Below are positions 1 to 6,462 of a stretch of 13,639 nucleotides of DNA, in pieces. The notes below the pieces were generated by a model, which had not been told where the DNA came from, did no database searches, and saw nothing but the letters and a program-made list of their open reading frames with translations. A program made the translations under genes and the position numbers. The first letter of the stretch is position 1, and each line of letters opens with the position of its first letter. The stretch lies in the NCBI GenBank assembly GCA_021784495.1, contig JAJXSQ010000021.1:1-13639 (forward strand). The letters are read 5' to 3'. The DNA is from Myxococcales bacterium. Lineage in GTDB: Bacteria; Myxococcota; Myxococcia; Myxococcales; Anaeromyxobacteraceae.

Positions 1-563
1 GGGTCGGGGAGCGGCGCGGCGAGCTCCGAGAGCGGCGGCGGCGCGGCGGCCTCCCGCACGCCCGGCACCCCCTCGCCGGCGAGGGCGAGGGCCAGGAACG
101 GCTCGACCGCCAGGGGGCCGGTGGGAGCCGGGCCGAGCGGCGCGGCGCCGGTCACCTCGTCCTCGGGCTCCTCCAGGCCCGGGAGGGCCGATCCCATGAG
201 CCGCGCGAGGCGGGCCATCACCGAGAGGACCGGGAAGGGCTTCTCGAAGAAGTCGGCGGCGCCGAGCCGGAGCACCTCGCCCGCGGCGCGGGGGCCGCGG
301 AAGGTCCCGGAGACGGCGACCACCGGGAGGCGGAGCCGGGTGGCGGCCGCCAGGACCTCCGCCCCGCGGACGTCGGCGAGCGGCAGGTCGACGAGGGCCG
401 CGTCGGGGGGCGGCGTGTCCGCCAGCGCCTCGAGCCCCCCGCGGCCGGTGGCGCGGACGTCCACGGCGGCGCCGAGCCGCGCCGCGGCCTCGGAGACCAG
501 GTCGGCGAGGGGGCCGTCCTCCATGATCAGGAGGAGGCGCTTTCCGGCGAGGGGCGCGGACAC
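1..563 (-). CDS. Receiver-domain (response-regulator-like) protein, 3' end outside window
   Basis: The minus strand is open from a GTG at 563 to the window edge, giving 187 codons with no stop. The product looks like a CheY-type receiver domain over about residues 8-128: beta-1 KRLLLIMED with acidic pair E15/D16, likely phospho-acceptor D59 (VDLPL), hydroxyl residue S85 (AVSG), and K108-P109 in FFEKPF. All conserved receiver positions are present, so phosphorylation is plausible. After about residue 130 comes a low-complexity Ala/Pro/Glu-rich stretch, like a linker. No output domain is visible before the edge, so the output is unknown; a myxobacterial-style regulator with a further domain is one possibility. 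The GTG was chosen because it precedes beta-1 by seven residues; the next candidate, ATG at codon 14, would cut into the fold. It is divergent from the VOC gene, 79 bases away. The fold is fairly certain, the role is not. Confidence 0.75.
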   Translation of the reverse strand, partial: MSAPLAGKRLLLIMEDGPLADLVSEAAARLGAAVDVRATGRGGLEALADTPPPDAALVDLPLADVRGAEVLAAATRLRLPVVAVSGTFRGPRAAGEVLRLGAADFFEKPFPVLSVMARLARLMGSALPGLEEPEDEVTGAAPLGPAPTGPLAVEPFLALALAGEGVPGVREAAAPPPLSELAAPLPD

Positions 564-569
564 GCCCCG

Positions 570-575
570 ATGGTA
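570..575 (-). promoter_or_regulatory. Possible -10 element for the receiver-domain gene
   Basis: The minus strand reads TACCAT (positions 575 to 570), ending six bases before the GTG start at 563. Transcription from here would begin at or next to the start codon and give a leaderless mRNA. No good -35 box lies 16-18 bases upstream, so this is a weak call from one motif. On the plus strand, TAGGCT at 628-633 lies nine bases before the VOC GTG and could play the same role. The 79-base divergent gap holds nothing else I recognise. Confidence 0.3.
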
Positions 576-642
576 GCACGCCCCCGGCGGTGCCCGGCCG
601 TCGGTTCCGGCCCGCCCGCGGGTCGGCTAGGCTCCGGGGCAG

Positions 643-1023
643 GTGCCCGCCGCCGTCCATCACCTCGCCATCCTCTGCCGCGACCTGGCTCGCTGCGAGC
701 GGTTCTACCGCGAGGTGCTCGGGCTCGAGCTGGTGCGGCGCTGGCCGGCCGATGGGGGCGGGGACCGGAGCGTCTGGCTCGATCTCGGCGGGGCGTTCCT
801 CGCGCTCGAGCGGGCGGCCGCGGGGGCTCCGCGCGGCGAGGGCGGCGCGCCCGGGCTCCACCTCCTCGCGCTCCGGATCGGCCCGGGCGAGCGGGCGGCG
901 TGGGAGGCGAGGCTCGCGGCCGCCGGCGCCGCCGTGGAGGGGCGGACCCGCTGGACCCTCTACCTCCGCGACCCGGAGGGGAACCGGATCGGCCTCTCCC
1001 ATCACCCGGAGGAGGCGCCGTGA
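643..1023 (+). CDS. VOC-superfamily (glyoxalase/dioxygenase fold) protein
   Basis: A 126-residue protein of single-module VOC length. The N-terminal half shows VHHLAILCRDL followed by CERFYREVLGLELV, the typical first beta-alpha unit. The C-terminal half shows GLHLLAL and then LYLRDPEGNRIGL, the standard VOC closing strand. By comparison with glyoxalase I, putative metal ligands are H7, E56 and H73. The fourth ligand, usually Glu in an xIEL motif, is replaced by Gly117, so metal binding may be altered or use the nearby H120/H121. The substrate cannot be read from the sequence. The start is GTG 643. Its TGA overlaps the next gene's GTG (GTGA, 1020-1023), so it is probably translationally coupled to the glyoxalase II-like hydrolase, which suggests but does not prove a role in 2-oxoaldehyde or thioester detoxification. 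Confidence 0.85.
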   Translation: MPAAVHHLAILCRDLARCERFYREVLGLELVRRWPADGGGDRSVWLDLGGAFLALERAAAGAPRGEGGAPGLHLLALRIGPGERAAWEARLAAAGAAVEGRTRWTLYLRDPEGNRIGLSHHPEEAP

Positions 1024-1757
1024 CCGCGCGCCTCGGCCGGCGCCGGTTCGGGCGCGACAACTACGTCTACCTCCTCGCGGAGGGGGAGGACGCCGCGCTC
1101 GTCGACCCCGGGGACGCCGCGGTCGGCGCCGCGCTCGCCGCGTCGATGGGGGCCCGACCGCGCTGGATCCTGCACACCCACGGCCACCCGGACCACTCCG
1201 GCGGCTCGGCGGCGCTGCGCGCCGAGCTCGGCGCCGAGGTCCTCGGCCACGGCGCCGACGCCGCCTGGTTCCCGCCCGACGTCGACCTCGCGGGGCGGGG
1301 GACGATCGACCTCGGCGCGCTCCACCTCCGGCTCCACCCGGCGCCCGGCCACACCCCCGGCTCGCTCCTCTTCGAGTGGCGCGGGCGCCTCCTCACCGGG
1401 GACACCCTCTTCTGGGCCGGCTGCGGGAACTGCCGCCACGGCGGCGATCCCGCGGCCCTCGCCGCGACCTTCCTCGGGGGGATCGCCGGCCTCGACGGCG
1501 CGCTCGAGGTCCACCCGGGCCACGACTACGCGGAGGCGAACCTCCCCTTCGCCCTCGAGGTCGATCCCACCGCGGCGGCGGCCGAGCGGCTGGTCGCGGC
1601 GCGGGCGGCGAGGGCCGCCGGCCGCGAGCCCGAGGCGAGCACGCTCGCCGCGGAGCGGGCGCTGAACCCGTTCCTCCGGGTCGGCGACGCCGCGCGGTTC
1701 GCCGCGCTGCGGGCGCGGCGGGACGCGTGGGCGCCGGGCGGGGAGGGCGGGCGGTGA
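1020..1757 (+). CDS. Metallo-beta-lactamase-fold hydrolase, glyoxalase II-like
   Basis: A 245-residue MBL-fold hydrolase. The metal-binding signature THGHPDHSGG gives H54, H56, D58 and H59. Further ligands are H111 (APGHTPGS), D128 (LTGDTLF) and H168 (HPGHDY). The N-terminal DNYVYLL and the C-terminal GHDYAEANLPFALEVDP resemble hydroxyacylglutathione hydrolases (GloB), which hydrolyse S-lactoylglutathione to lactate and a thiol. The segment after the GDTLF motif (WAGCGNCRHGGDP) aligns with the GloB metal-site region but differs in detail, so the true thioester substrate could be different. The GTG start at 1020 overlaps the VOC stop by four bases and places DNYVYLL where GloB proteins have it. 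The stop overlaps the GTG of the phosphatidyltransferase gene. It is presumably cytoplasmic, as no signal peptide is seen. The fold is certain and the exact reaction probable. Confidence 0.88.
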   Translation: MTARLGRRRFGRDNYVYLLAEGEDAALVDPGDAAVGAALAASMGARPRWILHTHGHPDHSGGSAALRAELGAEVLGHGADAAWFPPDVDLAGRGTIDLGALHLRLHPAPGHTPGSLLFEWRGRLLTGDTLFWAGCGNCRHGGDPAALAATFLGGIAGLDGALEVHPGHDYAEANLPFALEVDPTAAAAERLVAARAARAAGREPEASTLAAERALNPFLRVGDAARFAALRARRDAWAPGGEGGR

Positions 1758-2365
1758 CGGGGCCGGGGGGCGGCCGGGCGGCGCCCGGGGGCGACGCCGG
1801 CCCGCTCACCCTCCCGAACGTGCTCACCGCCGTCCGGCTGGTGCTGGCGCCGGTCTTCCTCGCCCTCTACGTCCGCGGCGACACCGCCCGGGCGCTGGAG
1901 GTCTTCAGCGCCGCGGCGGCCACCGATCTCCTCGACGGCCTCGCCGCCCGGCTGCTGCACCAGCACTCGCGGCTGGGCGAGATCCTCGATCCGATGGCCG
2001 ACAAGCTGCTCGCCTTCTGCGCGCTGGTCGCCCTGGCGGTCGGGGGGAGGGTGCCGCCCTGGCTCCCGGCGCTGGTGGTGGGGCGCGACGGGGCCCAGAT
2101 CCTCGGGGCGGCGGCGCTCCACGCGGCGGGGCGCCCGGTCCCCATCCGGCCGACCCGGGCCGGGAAGTACGCGACCTTCGCGATCGCGGTGCTCGTCGTC
2201 CTCGAGCTCTCGGCCGACGCCGGCGTCGCGCTCCGGTCGGCGGTCGCCGCTTGGCTCCCGCCGGTCGGGCTCCTGGCGGCGAGCTGCGTGGCGGTCTCGC
2301 TCGTCCAGTACGCGCTGGTCTTCGCGCGCGAGCTCCGGCGCGGCCCGGCGACAGAGAGCCGTTGA
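1754..2365 (+). CDS. pgsA: CDP-alcohol phosphatidyltransferase, PgsA-like
   Basis: A 203-residue membrane enzyme. It carries the complete CDP-alcohol phosphatidyltransferase motif DG(x)2AR(x)8G(x)3D(x)3D: D58, D61-G62, A65-R66, G75, D79 and D83, the metal- and CDP-binding aspartates. The N-terminal LPNVLTAVRLVLAPVFLALY (20-39) is characteristic of PgsA, which joins CDP-diacylglycerol and glycerol 3-phosphate to form phosphatidylglycerophosphate. Hydrophobic segments lie near residues 20-40, 86-109, 148-163 and 176-196, consistent with an inner-membrane protein. A cardiolipin-synthase-like or other CDP-alcohol transferase cannot be excluded. Residues 1-17 are a Gly/Ala/Pro-rich tail of doubtful function. 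The GTG at 1754 overlaps the previous stop (GTGA), making it the third gene of an overlapping trio. Its stop lies inside the -35 box of the tRNA promoter, so no terminator separates them. Confidence 0.88.
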   Translation: MTGPGGGRAAPGGDAGPLTLPNVLTAVRLVLAPVFLALYVRGDTARALEVFSAAAATDLLDGLAARLLHQHSRLGEILDPMADKLLAFCALVALAVGGRVPPWLPALVVGRDGAQILGAAALHAAGRPVPIRPTRAGKYATFAIAVLVVLELSADAGVALRSAVAAWLPPVGLLAASCVAVSLVQYALVFARELRRGPATESR

Positions 2366-2389
2366 CTCGCCGGCGGATCGCGCTATAAA
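2362..2389 (+). promoter_or_regulatory. Sigma-70-type promoter for tRNA-Val
   Basis: TTGACT (2362-2367) and TATAAA (2384-2389) are separated by 16 bases, and the motif stands out as A/T-rich in very GC-rich DNA. Transcription would start near 2396, about 16 bases before the mature tRNA. The -35 hexamer overlaps the TGA stop of the phosphatidyltransferase gene (2363-2365). Confidence 0.8.
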
Positions 2390-2411
2390 CGCGCCCCTGT
2401 CGTCGACGCGC

Positions 2412-2483
<72 letters not shown>

Positions 2484-2517
2484 CTGATTCGGGCGCCCCC
2501 GGCGCCGCCTCTCCTCG

Positions 2518-2547
2518 GGCCAGCCTCCACCAGGCTGGCCTTTCTTT
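2518..2547 (+). terminator. Intrinsic terminator after tRNA-Val
   Basis: A perfect 9-bp stem, GGCCAGCCT (2518-2526) with AGGCTGGCC (2532-2540), has a five-base loop and is followed at once by TTTCTTT (2541-2547). This is a textbook Rho-independent terminator. It lies 35 bases after the tRNA and only 25 bases before the thrS start codon, so it probably ends the tRNA transcript and may also limit read-through into thrS. Confidence 0.9.
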
Positions 2548-2572
2548 CGTCCCGGAGCTAGGCAGGGTGACC

Positions 2573-4534
2573 ATGTCGGACACGGTGACGGTGACGCTCC
2601 CCGACGGGAGCGAGAAGCGGGCCGCGCGCGGGGTGGCGATCCTCGACTTCGTGCGGGAGCAGATCGGCGCGGGGCTGGCGCGCGCGGCCTTCGTCGCCCG
2701 GCTCGACGGCGAGCTGGTCGACCTGTCGCGCCCCCTGGAGCGGGACGCCCGCCTCGAGGTGCTGACCGCGAAGAGCCCGGAGGCGCTCGCGGTGGCCCGC
2801 CACGACGCGGCCCACGTCCTGGCGAGCGTGGTGCAGCGCCTCTACCCCGGCACCCAGGTGACCATCGGCCCGGCGATCGAGGACGGCTTCTACTACGACT
2901 TCGCCCGCGCCCAGCCCTTCACCCCCGACGACCTGGAGCGGATCGAGCGGGCCGTCGCCGAGGCGATCGCGGCCGACCTGCCCTTCGTCCGCGAGGAGGT
3001 GTCGCTCGAGGAGGCGCGGGCGCTCTTCGAGCGGCTCGGCGAGACCTACAAGGTCGAGATCATCGGGGACATCGCCGGGCGGGGCGCCCGCACGCTGACC
3101 CTCTACCGCCACGGGGACTGGGTCGACTTCTGCCTCGGGCCCCACGGGCCGAGCACCGGGCGCATCGGGGTGGTGAAGCTCATGAGCGTCGCCGGCGCCT
3201 ACTGGCGCGGCGACGCCCGGAACGCGATGCTGCAGCGGGTCTACGGCACGGCCTTCTTCGACCGGAAGGCTCTGGAGGCCCACCTGGCGCGGCTGGAGGA
3301 GCTGCGGAAGCGGGACCACCGCAAGCTCGGCCCGGCGCTCGGCCTCTTCGCCTTCCACGAGGTGGCGCCGGGCAGCGCCTTCTGGCTGCCGCACGGCACC
3401 ACCCTCTACAACCTGCTCGCCGACGCCATGCGCCGGCTGGTGACGCGGAACGGCTACCAGGAGGTGAAGACCCCGCTCCTGTACGACCGGCGGCTCTGGG
3501 AGCAGAGCGGCCACTGGGGCGTCTACCGGGAGAACATGTTCCTGGTGCTCGACAAGGAGTCGGACCCGGCGCTCCCCGTCGACCAGCGGCTCACCATGAG
3601 CCTGAAGCCGATGAACTGTCCGTCCCACTACCTGATCTACGGGATGGCGCGGCGCAGCTACCGCGAGCTGCCCATCCGCTACTTCACGGTGGACGTGCTG
3701 CACCGCAACGAGCTCTCCGGCGCCCTCGGGGGCCTCACCCGCGTCCGGCAGTTCGCCCAGGACGACTCGCACATCTTCGTCATGGAGTCGCAGATCCCCG
3801 ACGAGGTGGAGCGCATCACCGGGCTGATGCGGACGGTCTACGGCGCCTTCGGCCTCGAGTTCTCGCTGCGCTTCTCCACCCGGCCGACGAACCCGGCCGA
3901 CCGGGTGGGGGACGACGCCCTGTGGGACAAGGCGGAGGGGGCGCTGCGGTCCGCGCTCGACCGCCTCGGGCTCCCCTGGGAGCTCAACGCCGGCGACGGC
4001 GCGTTCTACGGCCCGAAGATCGACTTCGTGGTCACCGACTCGCTCGGCCGGAAGTGGCAGACCTGCACCATCCAGCTCGACTACGCCGCACCGGAGCGCT
4101 TCGACCTCTCCTACGCCGGCGACGACAACCGGGAGCACCGGCCGGTGGTCATCCACCGGGCCGTCTACGGCTCCTTCGAGCGCTTCATCGCCATCCTCAC
4201 CGAGCACTACGCCGGGGCGTTCCCCGCCTGGCTGGCGCCGGTCCAGGCGCGGGTGGTCACCGTCTCCGACCGCTTCGAGGCCTGGGGCCAGGCGGTCGTC
4301 GAGCGGCTGCGCGCGCTCGGGTACCGGGTGGAGGCGGACGCCTCGTCCGACAAGCTCGGCGCCAAGATCCGCGCCGCGCAGCTCGCCAAGATCCCCTACG
4401 CCCTGGTGATCGGCGAGAAGGAGGTCGAGGCGCAGGGGGTGTCCCCCCGCCGCCACGGCGGCGAGGATCTGAAGACGATGGGGCTCGACGCCTTCGTCGA
4501 GCTCCTCGCGCGCGAGGCGCGGCCGCCGTACTAG
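2573..4534 (+). CDS. thrS: Threonine--tRNA ligase
   Basis: A 653-residue class II synthetase of normal length and complete domain order. It charges tRNA-Thr in the cytoplasm. Residues 1 to about 65 are the TGS domain. The second additional (editing) domain carries H77-xxx-H81 and C187/H191 (DFCLGPH), the residues that clear mischarged Ser-tRNA-Thr. The catalytic core has motif 2 around 377-401 (HRNE, then R390) and zinc ligands C349, H400 and H528. The anticodon-binding domain follows from about residue 555. NCPSH replaces the more usual NCPGH around the zinc Cys. The ATG at 2573 was chosen because it begins at the TGS domain and is preceded by AGGGTG about five bases upstream; in-frame codons further upstream run through the tRNA and terminator. 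No separate promoter is evident between the terminator and this start. It is not next to infC, which is unusual. Confidence 0.98.
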   Translation: MSDTVTVTLPDGSEKRAARGVAILDFVREQIGAGLARAAFVARLDGELVDLSRPLERDARLEVLTAKSPEALAVARHDAAHVLASVVQRLYPGTQVTIGPAIEDGFYYDFARAQPFTPDDLERIERAVAEAIAADLPFVREEVSLEEARALFERLGETYKVEIIGDIAGRGARTLTLYRHGDWVDFCLGPHGPSTGRIGVVKLMSVAGAYWRGDARNAMLQRVYGTAFFDRKALEAHLARLEELRKRDHRKLGPALGLFAFHEVAPGSAFWLPHGTTLYNLLADAMRRLVTRNGYQEVKTPLLYDRRLWEQSGHWGVYRENMFLVLDKESDPALPVDQRLTMSLKPMNCPSHYLIYGMARRSYRELPIRYFTVDVLHRNELSGALGGLTRVRQFAQDDSHIFVMESQIPDEVERITGLMRTVYGAFGLEFSLRFSTRPTNPADRVGDDALWDKAEGALRSALDRLGLPWELNAGDGAFYGPKIDFVVTDSLGRKWQTCTIQLDYAAPERFDLSYAGDDNREHRPVVIHRAVYGSFERFIAILTEHYAGAFPAWLAPVQARVVTVSDRFEAWGQAVVERLRALGYRVEADASSDKLGAKIRAAQLAKIPYALVIGEKEVEAQGVSPRRHGGEDLKTMGLDAFVELLAREARPPY

Positions 4535-4546
4535 CGGCCGGCGGGC

Positions 4547-4575
4547 TTGACCGCGCGGCGCGGTCCGGCTACCGT
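4547..4575 (+). promoter_or_regulatory. Candidate promoter of the leu-ilv operon
   Basis: TTGACC (4547-4552), a 17-base spacer and TACCGT (4570-4575) lie 13 bases past the thrS stop. The -35 is close to consensus and resembles the TTGAC boxes of the tRNA and infC promoters; the -10 is weaker. Transcription would start around 4582-4585, almost at the ATG of the possible leader peptide. The spacer contains a 7-bp GC hairpin (GACCGCG/CGCGGTC). Confidence 0.5.
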
Positions 4576-4584
4576 TTTCATCCG

Positions 4585-4650
4585 ATGTCCTTCGCGCGCA
4601 GCGAGCGTCGACTTCTTAGCCGGGCGGGAGAGGTATCCCGGCCGGGCTGA
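4585..4650 (+). CDS. Possible leu operon leader peptide (21 aa)
   Basis: ATG 4585 opens a 21-codon frame ending at TGA 4648-4650, in the long leader upstream of leuA. The peptide starts MSFARSERRLL and has two adjacent leucines (residues 10-11), both encoded by CTT, a codon I hardly see in the large genes here, which use CTC and CTG. Tandem rare codons for the pathway's end product are a hallmark of ribosome-mediated attenuation leaders. The frame has no Shine-Dalgarno; with the promoter at 4547-4575 it would be nearly leaderless. Against it: only two Leu codons, no homology I can name, and no U-rich terminator downstream. Treat it as a hypothesis. Confidence 0.35.
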   Translation: MSFARSERRLLSRAGEVSRPG

Positions 4651-4691
4651 CGCCGCGCCGCGACCTCCCCCGCCTTCCCGGCCGGAGAGGT
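4623..4691 (+). repeat. Interleaved repeats able to form alternative leader RNA stems
   Basis: GGAGAGGT occurs at 4627-4634 and 4684-4691, and TCCCGGCCGG at 4636-4645 and 4676-4685. Between the copies, ACCTCCCCCGCC (4663-4674) can pair with GGCGGGAGAGGT (4623-4634) at 11 of 12 positions, or with the downstream GGAGAGGT. A small hairpin CGGGA/TCCCG (4625-4629 with 4636-4640) competes with the first pairing. The first strand lies within the last codons of the possible leader peptide, so ribosome position could choose the fold. There is no U-tract, so a simple terminator is unlikely. Confidence 0.4.
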
Positions 4692-4739
4692 TGCCCTCGA
4701 CAGGCGAGCCACCCTCCACGGCCCTTCCAGGAGCCCCCG

Positions 4740-4744
4740 AGGAG
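4740..4744 (+). promoter_or_regulatory. Strong Shine-Dalgarno for an alternative upstream leuA start (ATG 4750)
   Basis: AGGAG (4740-4744) lies five bases before ATG 4750, which is in frame with leuA and would add 43 Pro/Ala/Ser-rich residues. About 10 of the 42 codons between that ATG and 4879 end in A or T (for example CCA, TTT, GTA, TCT), whereas the first 40 codons after 4879 all end in G or C. The ribosome-site evidence favours 4750; codon use and family length favour 4879. Confidence 0.45.
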
Positions 4745-4823
4745 CCACCATGTCGAGCACGCCGCCAGCCCCACCCCCAGCGTTTCCGCAGGTAGGAGTC
4801 GAGGACCCGATCGCCGCACACTC

Positions 4824-4832
4824 TGCTAGCAT
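4824..4832 (+). promoter_or_regulatory. Weak candidate extended -10 just upstream of leuA
   Basis: TGCTAGCAT (4824-4832) resembles an extended -10 (TG-n-TAnnAT). It would start transcription near 4839, about 40 bases before the preferred leuA ATG. I find no matching -35 at normal spacing. It would make a second, leader-free transcript of the operon. Confidence 0.2.
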
Positions 4833-4878
4833 CCCCCGCTCACCGGCCGCGCCGCGCGGCCCCGCCACCGACGAGAGC

Positions 4879-6462
4879 ATGCACCCCACCTCGAGCCAGG
4901 CCGCGCCCGACCGCGTCGTCATCTTCGACACCACCCTGCGCGACGGCGAGCAGTCGCCGGGCGCGTCCATGAACCTGGACCAGAAGCTCCAGGTGGCCCG
5001 CGCCCTGGCCGACCTCGGCGTCGACGTGATCGAGGCCGGCTTCGCCGCCGCCTCGCCCGGCGATCTGGAGGCGATCCGGGGGGTGAGCCGCCAGGTCGAG
5101 GGGCCGATCATCGCCAGCCTCTCCCGGTGCAGCCGCGGCGACATCGCCGCCTCCTGGGAGGCCCTCCGCGACGCCCCCCGCCGCCGGTGCCACGTCTTCC
5201 TCGCGACCAGCCCCATCCACCGCGACTTCAAGCTGAAGATGGCCAAGGACGAGATCGTCCGGCGGGCGGTGGAGGGGGTGAAGCTGGCCCGCGAGAAGTT
5301 CGAGGACGTCGAGTTCTCGGCCGAGGACTCGGCCCGCACCGAGCTCGACTTCCTCGTCGAGGTCGTCGAGCGGGCGATCGAGGCCGGCGCCACCACCGTC
5401 AACATCCCCGACACCGTCGGCTACGCCCTCCCGTCGACCTACGCCGAGACCATCCGTCACCTCCGGCGCCACGTGCGCGGCATCGAGAAGGCGGTCATCT
5501 CGGTCCACTGCCACAACGACCTCGGCCTGGCGGTGGCCAACTCGCTCGCCGGGGTGCTCGAGGGGGCGCGGCAGGTCGAGTGCACCATCAACGGGATCGG
5601 CGAGCGGGCCGGGAACGCGTCGCTCGAGGAGGTCGTCATGGCCTGCCGGACCCGGGCCGACGTCCTGGGGATCGCGACCGGCGTCCGGACCGACCGGCTC
5701 TACCCGACCAGCCGGCTCGTCTCGCAGGTGACCGGCCTCCACGTCCAGCGGAACAAGGCGATCGTGGGGCAGAACGCCTTCGCCCACGAGGCGGGCATCC
5801 ACCAGCACGGGATGCTGACCAACCGCGAGACCTACGAGATCATGCGCCCGGAGGAGGTCGGCTTCGCGCGCTCGAGCCTGGTCCTCGGCAAGCACTCCGG
5901 GCGCCACGCCCTGAAGGAGCGGCTGGTCGCCCTCGGCTACCAGCTCGAGGACGGCGCCATCGACCGGGTCTTCGCCGACTTCAAGGCCCTGGCCGACAAG
6001 AAGAAGGACATCTACGACGCCGACATCGAGGCGCTCCTGGTCCACGGCCAGATCCTGGGCAAGGGGCTGGTCGCCTGGACGCTCGACGCCCTGTCCACCA
6101 CCTCCGGGACCGGGACCCTGCCGGTCGCCTCGGTGGCGCTCCGGACCGCGGCCGGCGAGCGGCTCCAGGAGGTCGCGGCCGGGGACGGACCGGTGGACGC
6201 CGCCTTCAAGGCGATCGAGCAGGCGACCGGCATCCGCGTGAAGCTCCGCGACTACCAGGTGGTGAGCATCTCCACCGGCGAGGACGCCCAGGGCGAGGTG
6301 AGCCTGGAGGTGGAGCACCCCACCGGCGTCTACCGCGGGCGGGCCCTGTCGACCGACATCGTCGAGGGGAGCGCGCGCGCCTTCCTCGACGTGGTGAACC
6401 GCATCGCCCTCCGCGCCGCGCCGGTGGAGAGCGAGGCCCGCGCCGAGATGGGGACGCCGTGA
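4879..6462 (+). CDS. leuA: 2-isopropylmalate synthase
   Basis: A 527-residue enzyme, close to the usual length of about 520. It condenses acetyl-CoA with 2-ketoisovalerate, the first committed step of leucine synthesis. The TIM-barrel core begins with VVIFDTTLRDGEQSPG (catalytic R21, metal ligand D22). SVHCHNDLGLA supplies metal ligands H210 and H212, and GERAGNASLEE follows at 241-251. HEAGIHQHG marks the linker or second part of the active site. The C-terminal part, from about residue 385 on, is the regulatory domain that binds leucine, so feedback inhibition is expected. The start is uncertain: ATG 4879 gives the family length and clean codon use, whereas ATG 4750 has the better ribosome site. 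The stop overlaps the leuC GTG by four bases. It is the first gene of leuACDB-ilvBNC. Confidence 0.95.
   Translation: MHPTSSQAAPDRVVIFDTTLRDGEQSPGASMNLDQKLQVARALADLGVDVIEAGFAAASPGDLEAIRGVSRQVEGPIIASLSRCSRGDIAASWEALRDAPRRRCHVFLATSPIHRDFKLKMAKDEIVRRAVEGVKLAREKFEDVEFSAEDSARTELDFLVEVVERAIEAGATTVNIPDTVGYALPSTYAETIRHLRRHVRGIEKAVISVHCHNDLGLAVANSLAGVLEGARQVECTINGIGERAGNASLEEVVMACRTRADVLGIATGVRTDRLYPTSRLVSQVTGLHVQRNKAIVGQNAFAHEAGIHQHGMLTNRETYEIMRPEEVGFARSSLVLGKHSGRHALKERLVALGYQLEDGAIDRVFADFKALADKKKDIYDADIEALLVHGQILGKGLVAWTLDALSTTSGTGTLPVASVALRTAAGERLQEVAAGDGPVDAAFKAIEQATGIRVKLRDYQVVSISTGEDAQGEVSLEVEHPTGVYRGRALSTDIVEGSARAFLDVVNRIALRAAPVESEARAEMGTP

Noticed and set aside
121..576. Plus-strand open frame of 151 codons
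   Set aside because: Its translation is Arg/Ser/Ala/Pro-rich without any domain, and the opposite strand encodes a receiver domain with all conserved residues.
2484..2572. T-box or other riboswitch upstream of thrS
   Set aside because: The leader between tRNA and thrS is too short and has no T-box sequence or specifier loop; it is explained by the terminator and a ribosome site.
2558..4456. 632-codon minus-strand open frame opposite thrS
   Set aside because: It mirrors the thrS frame, is low-complexity (Val/Gly/Leu/Arg/His) and has no domain. It is a by-product of G/C-ending codons on the sense strand.
4549..4578. Hairpin GACCGCG/CGCGGTC followed by TTTT as a thrS terminator
   Set aside because: The T-run begins nine bases after the stem and has only four T, and the stem falls between the candidate -35 and -10 boxes. 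It is not a credible intrinsic terminator.
4578..5414. Long minus-strand open frame (278 codons) opposite the leuA leader and leuA
   Set aside because: It lies antisense to unmistakable leuA coding sequence and its translation is Ser/Arg/Ala-rich with no recognisable domain. In GC-rich DNA, open antisense frames are expected by chance.
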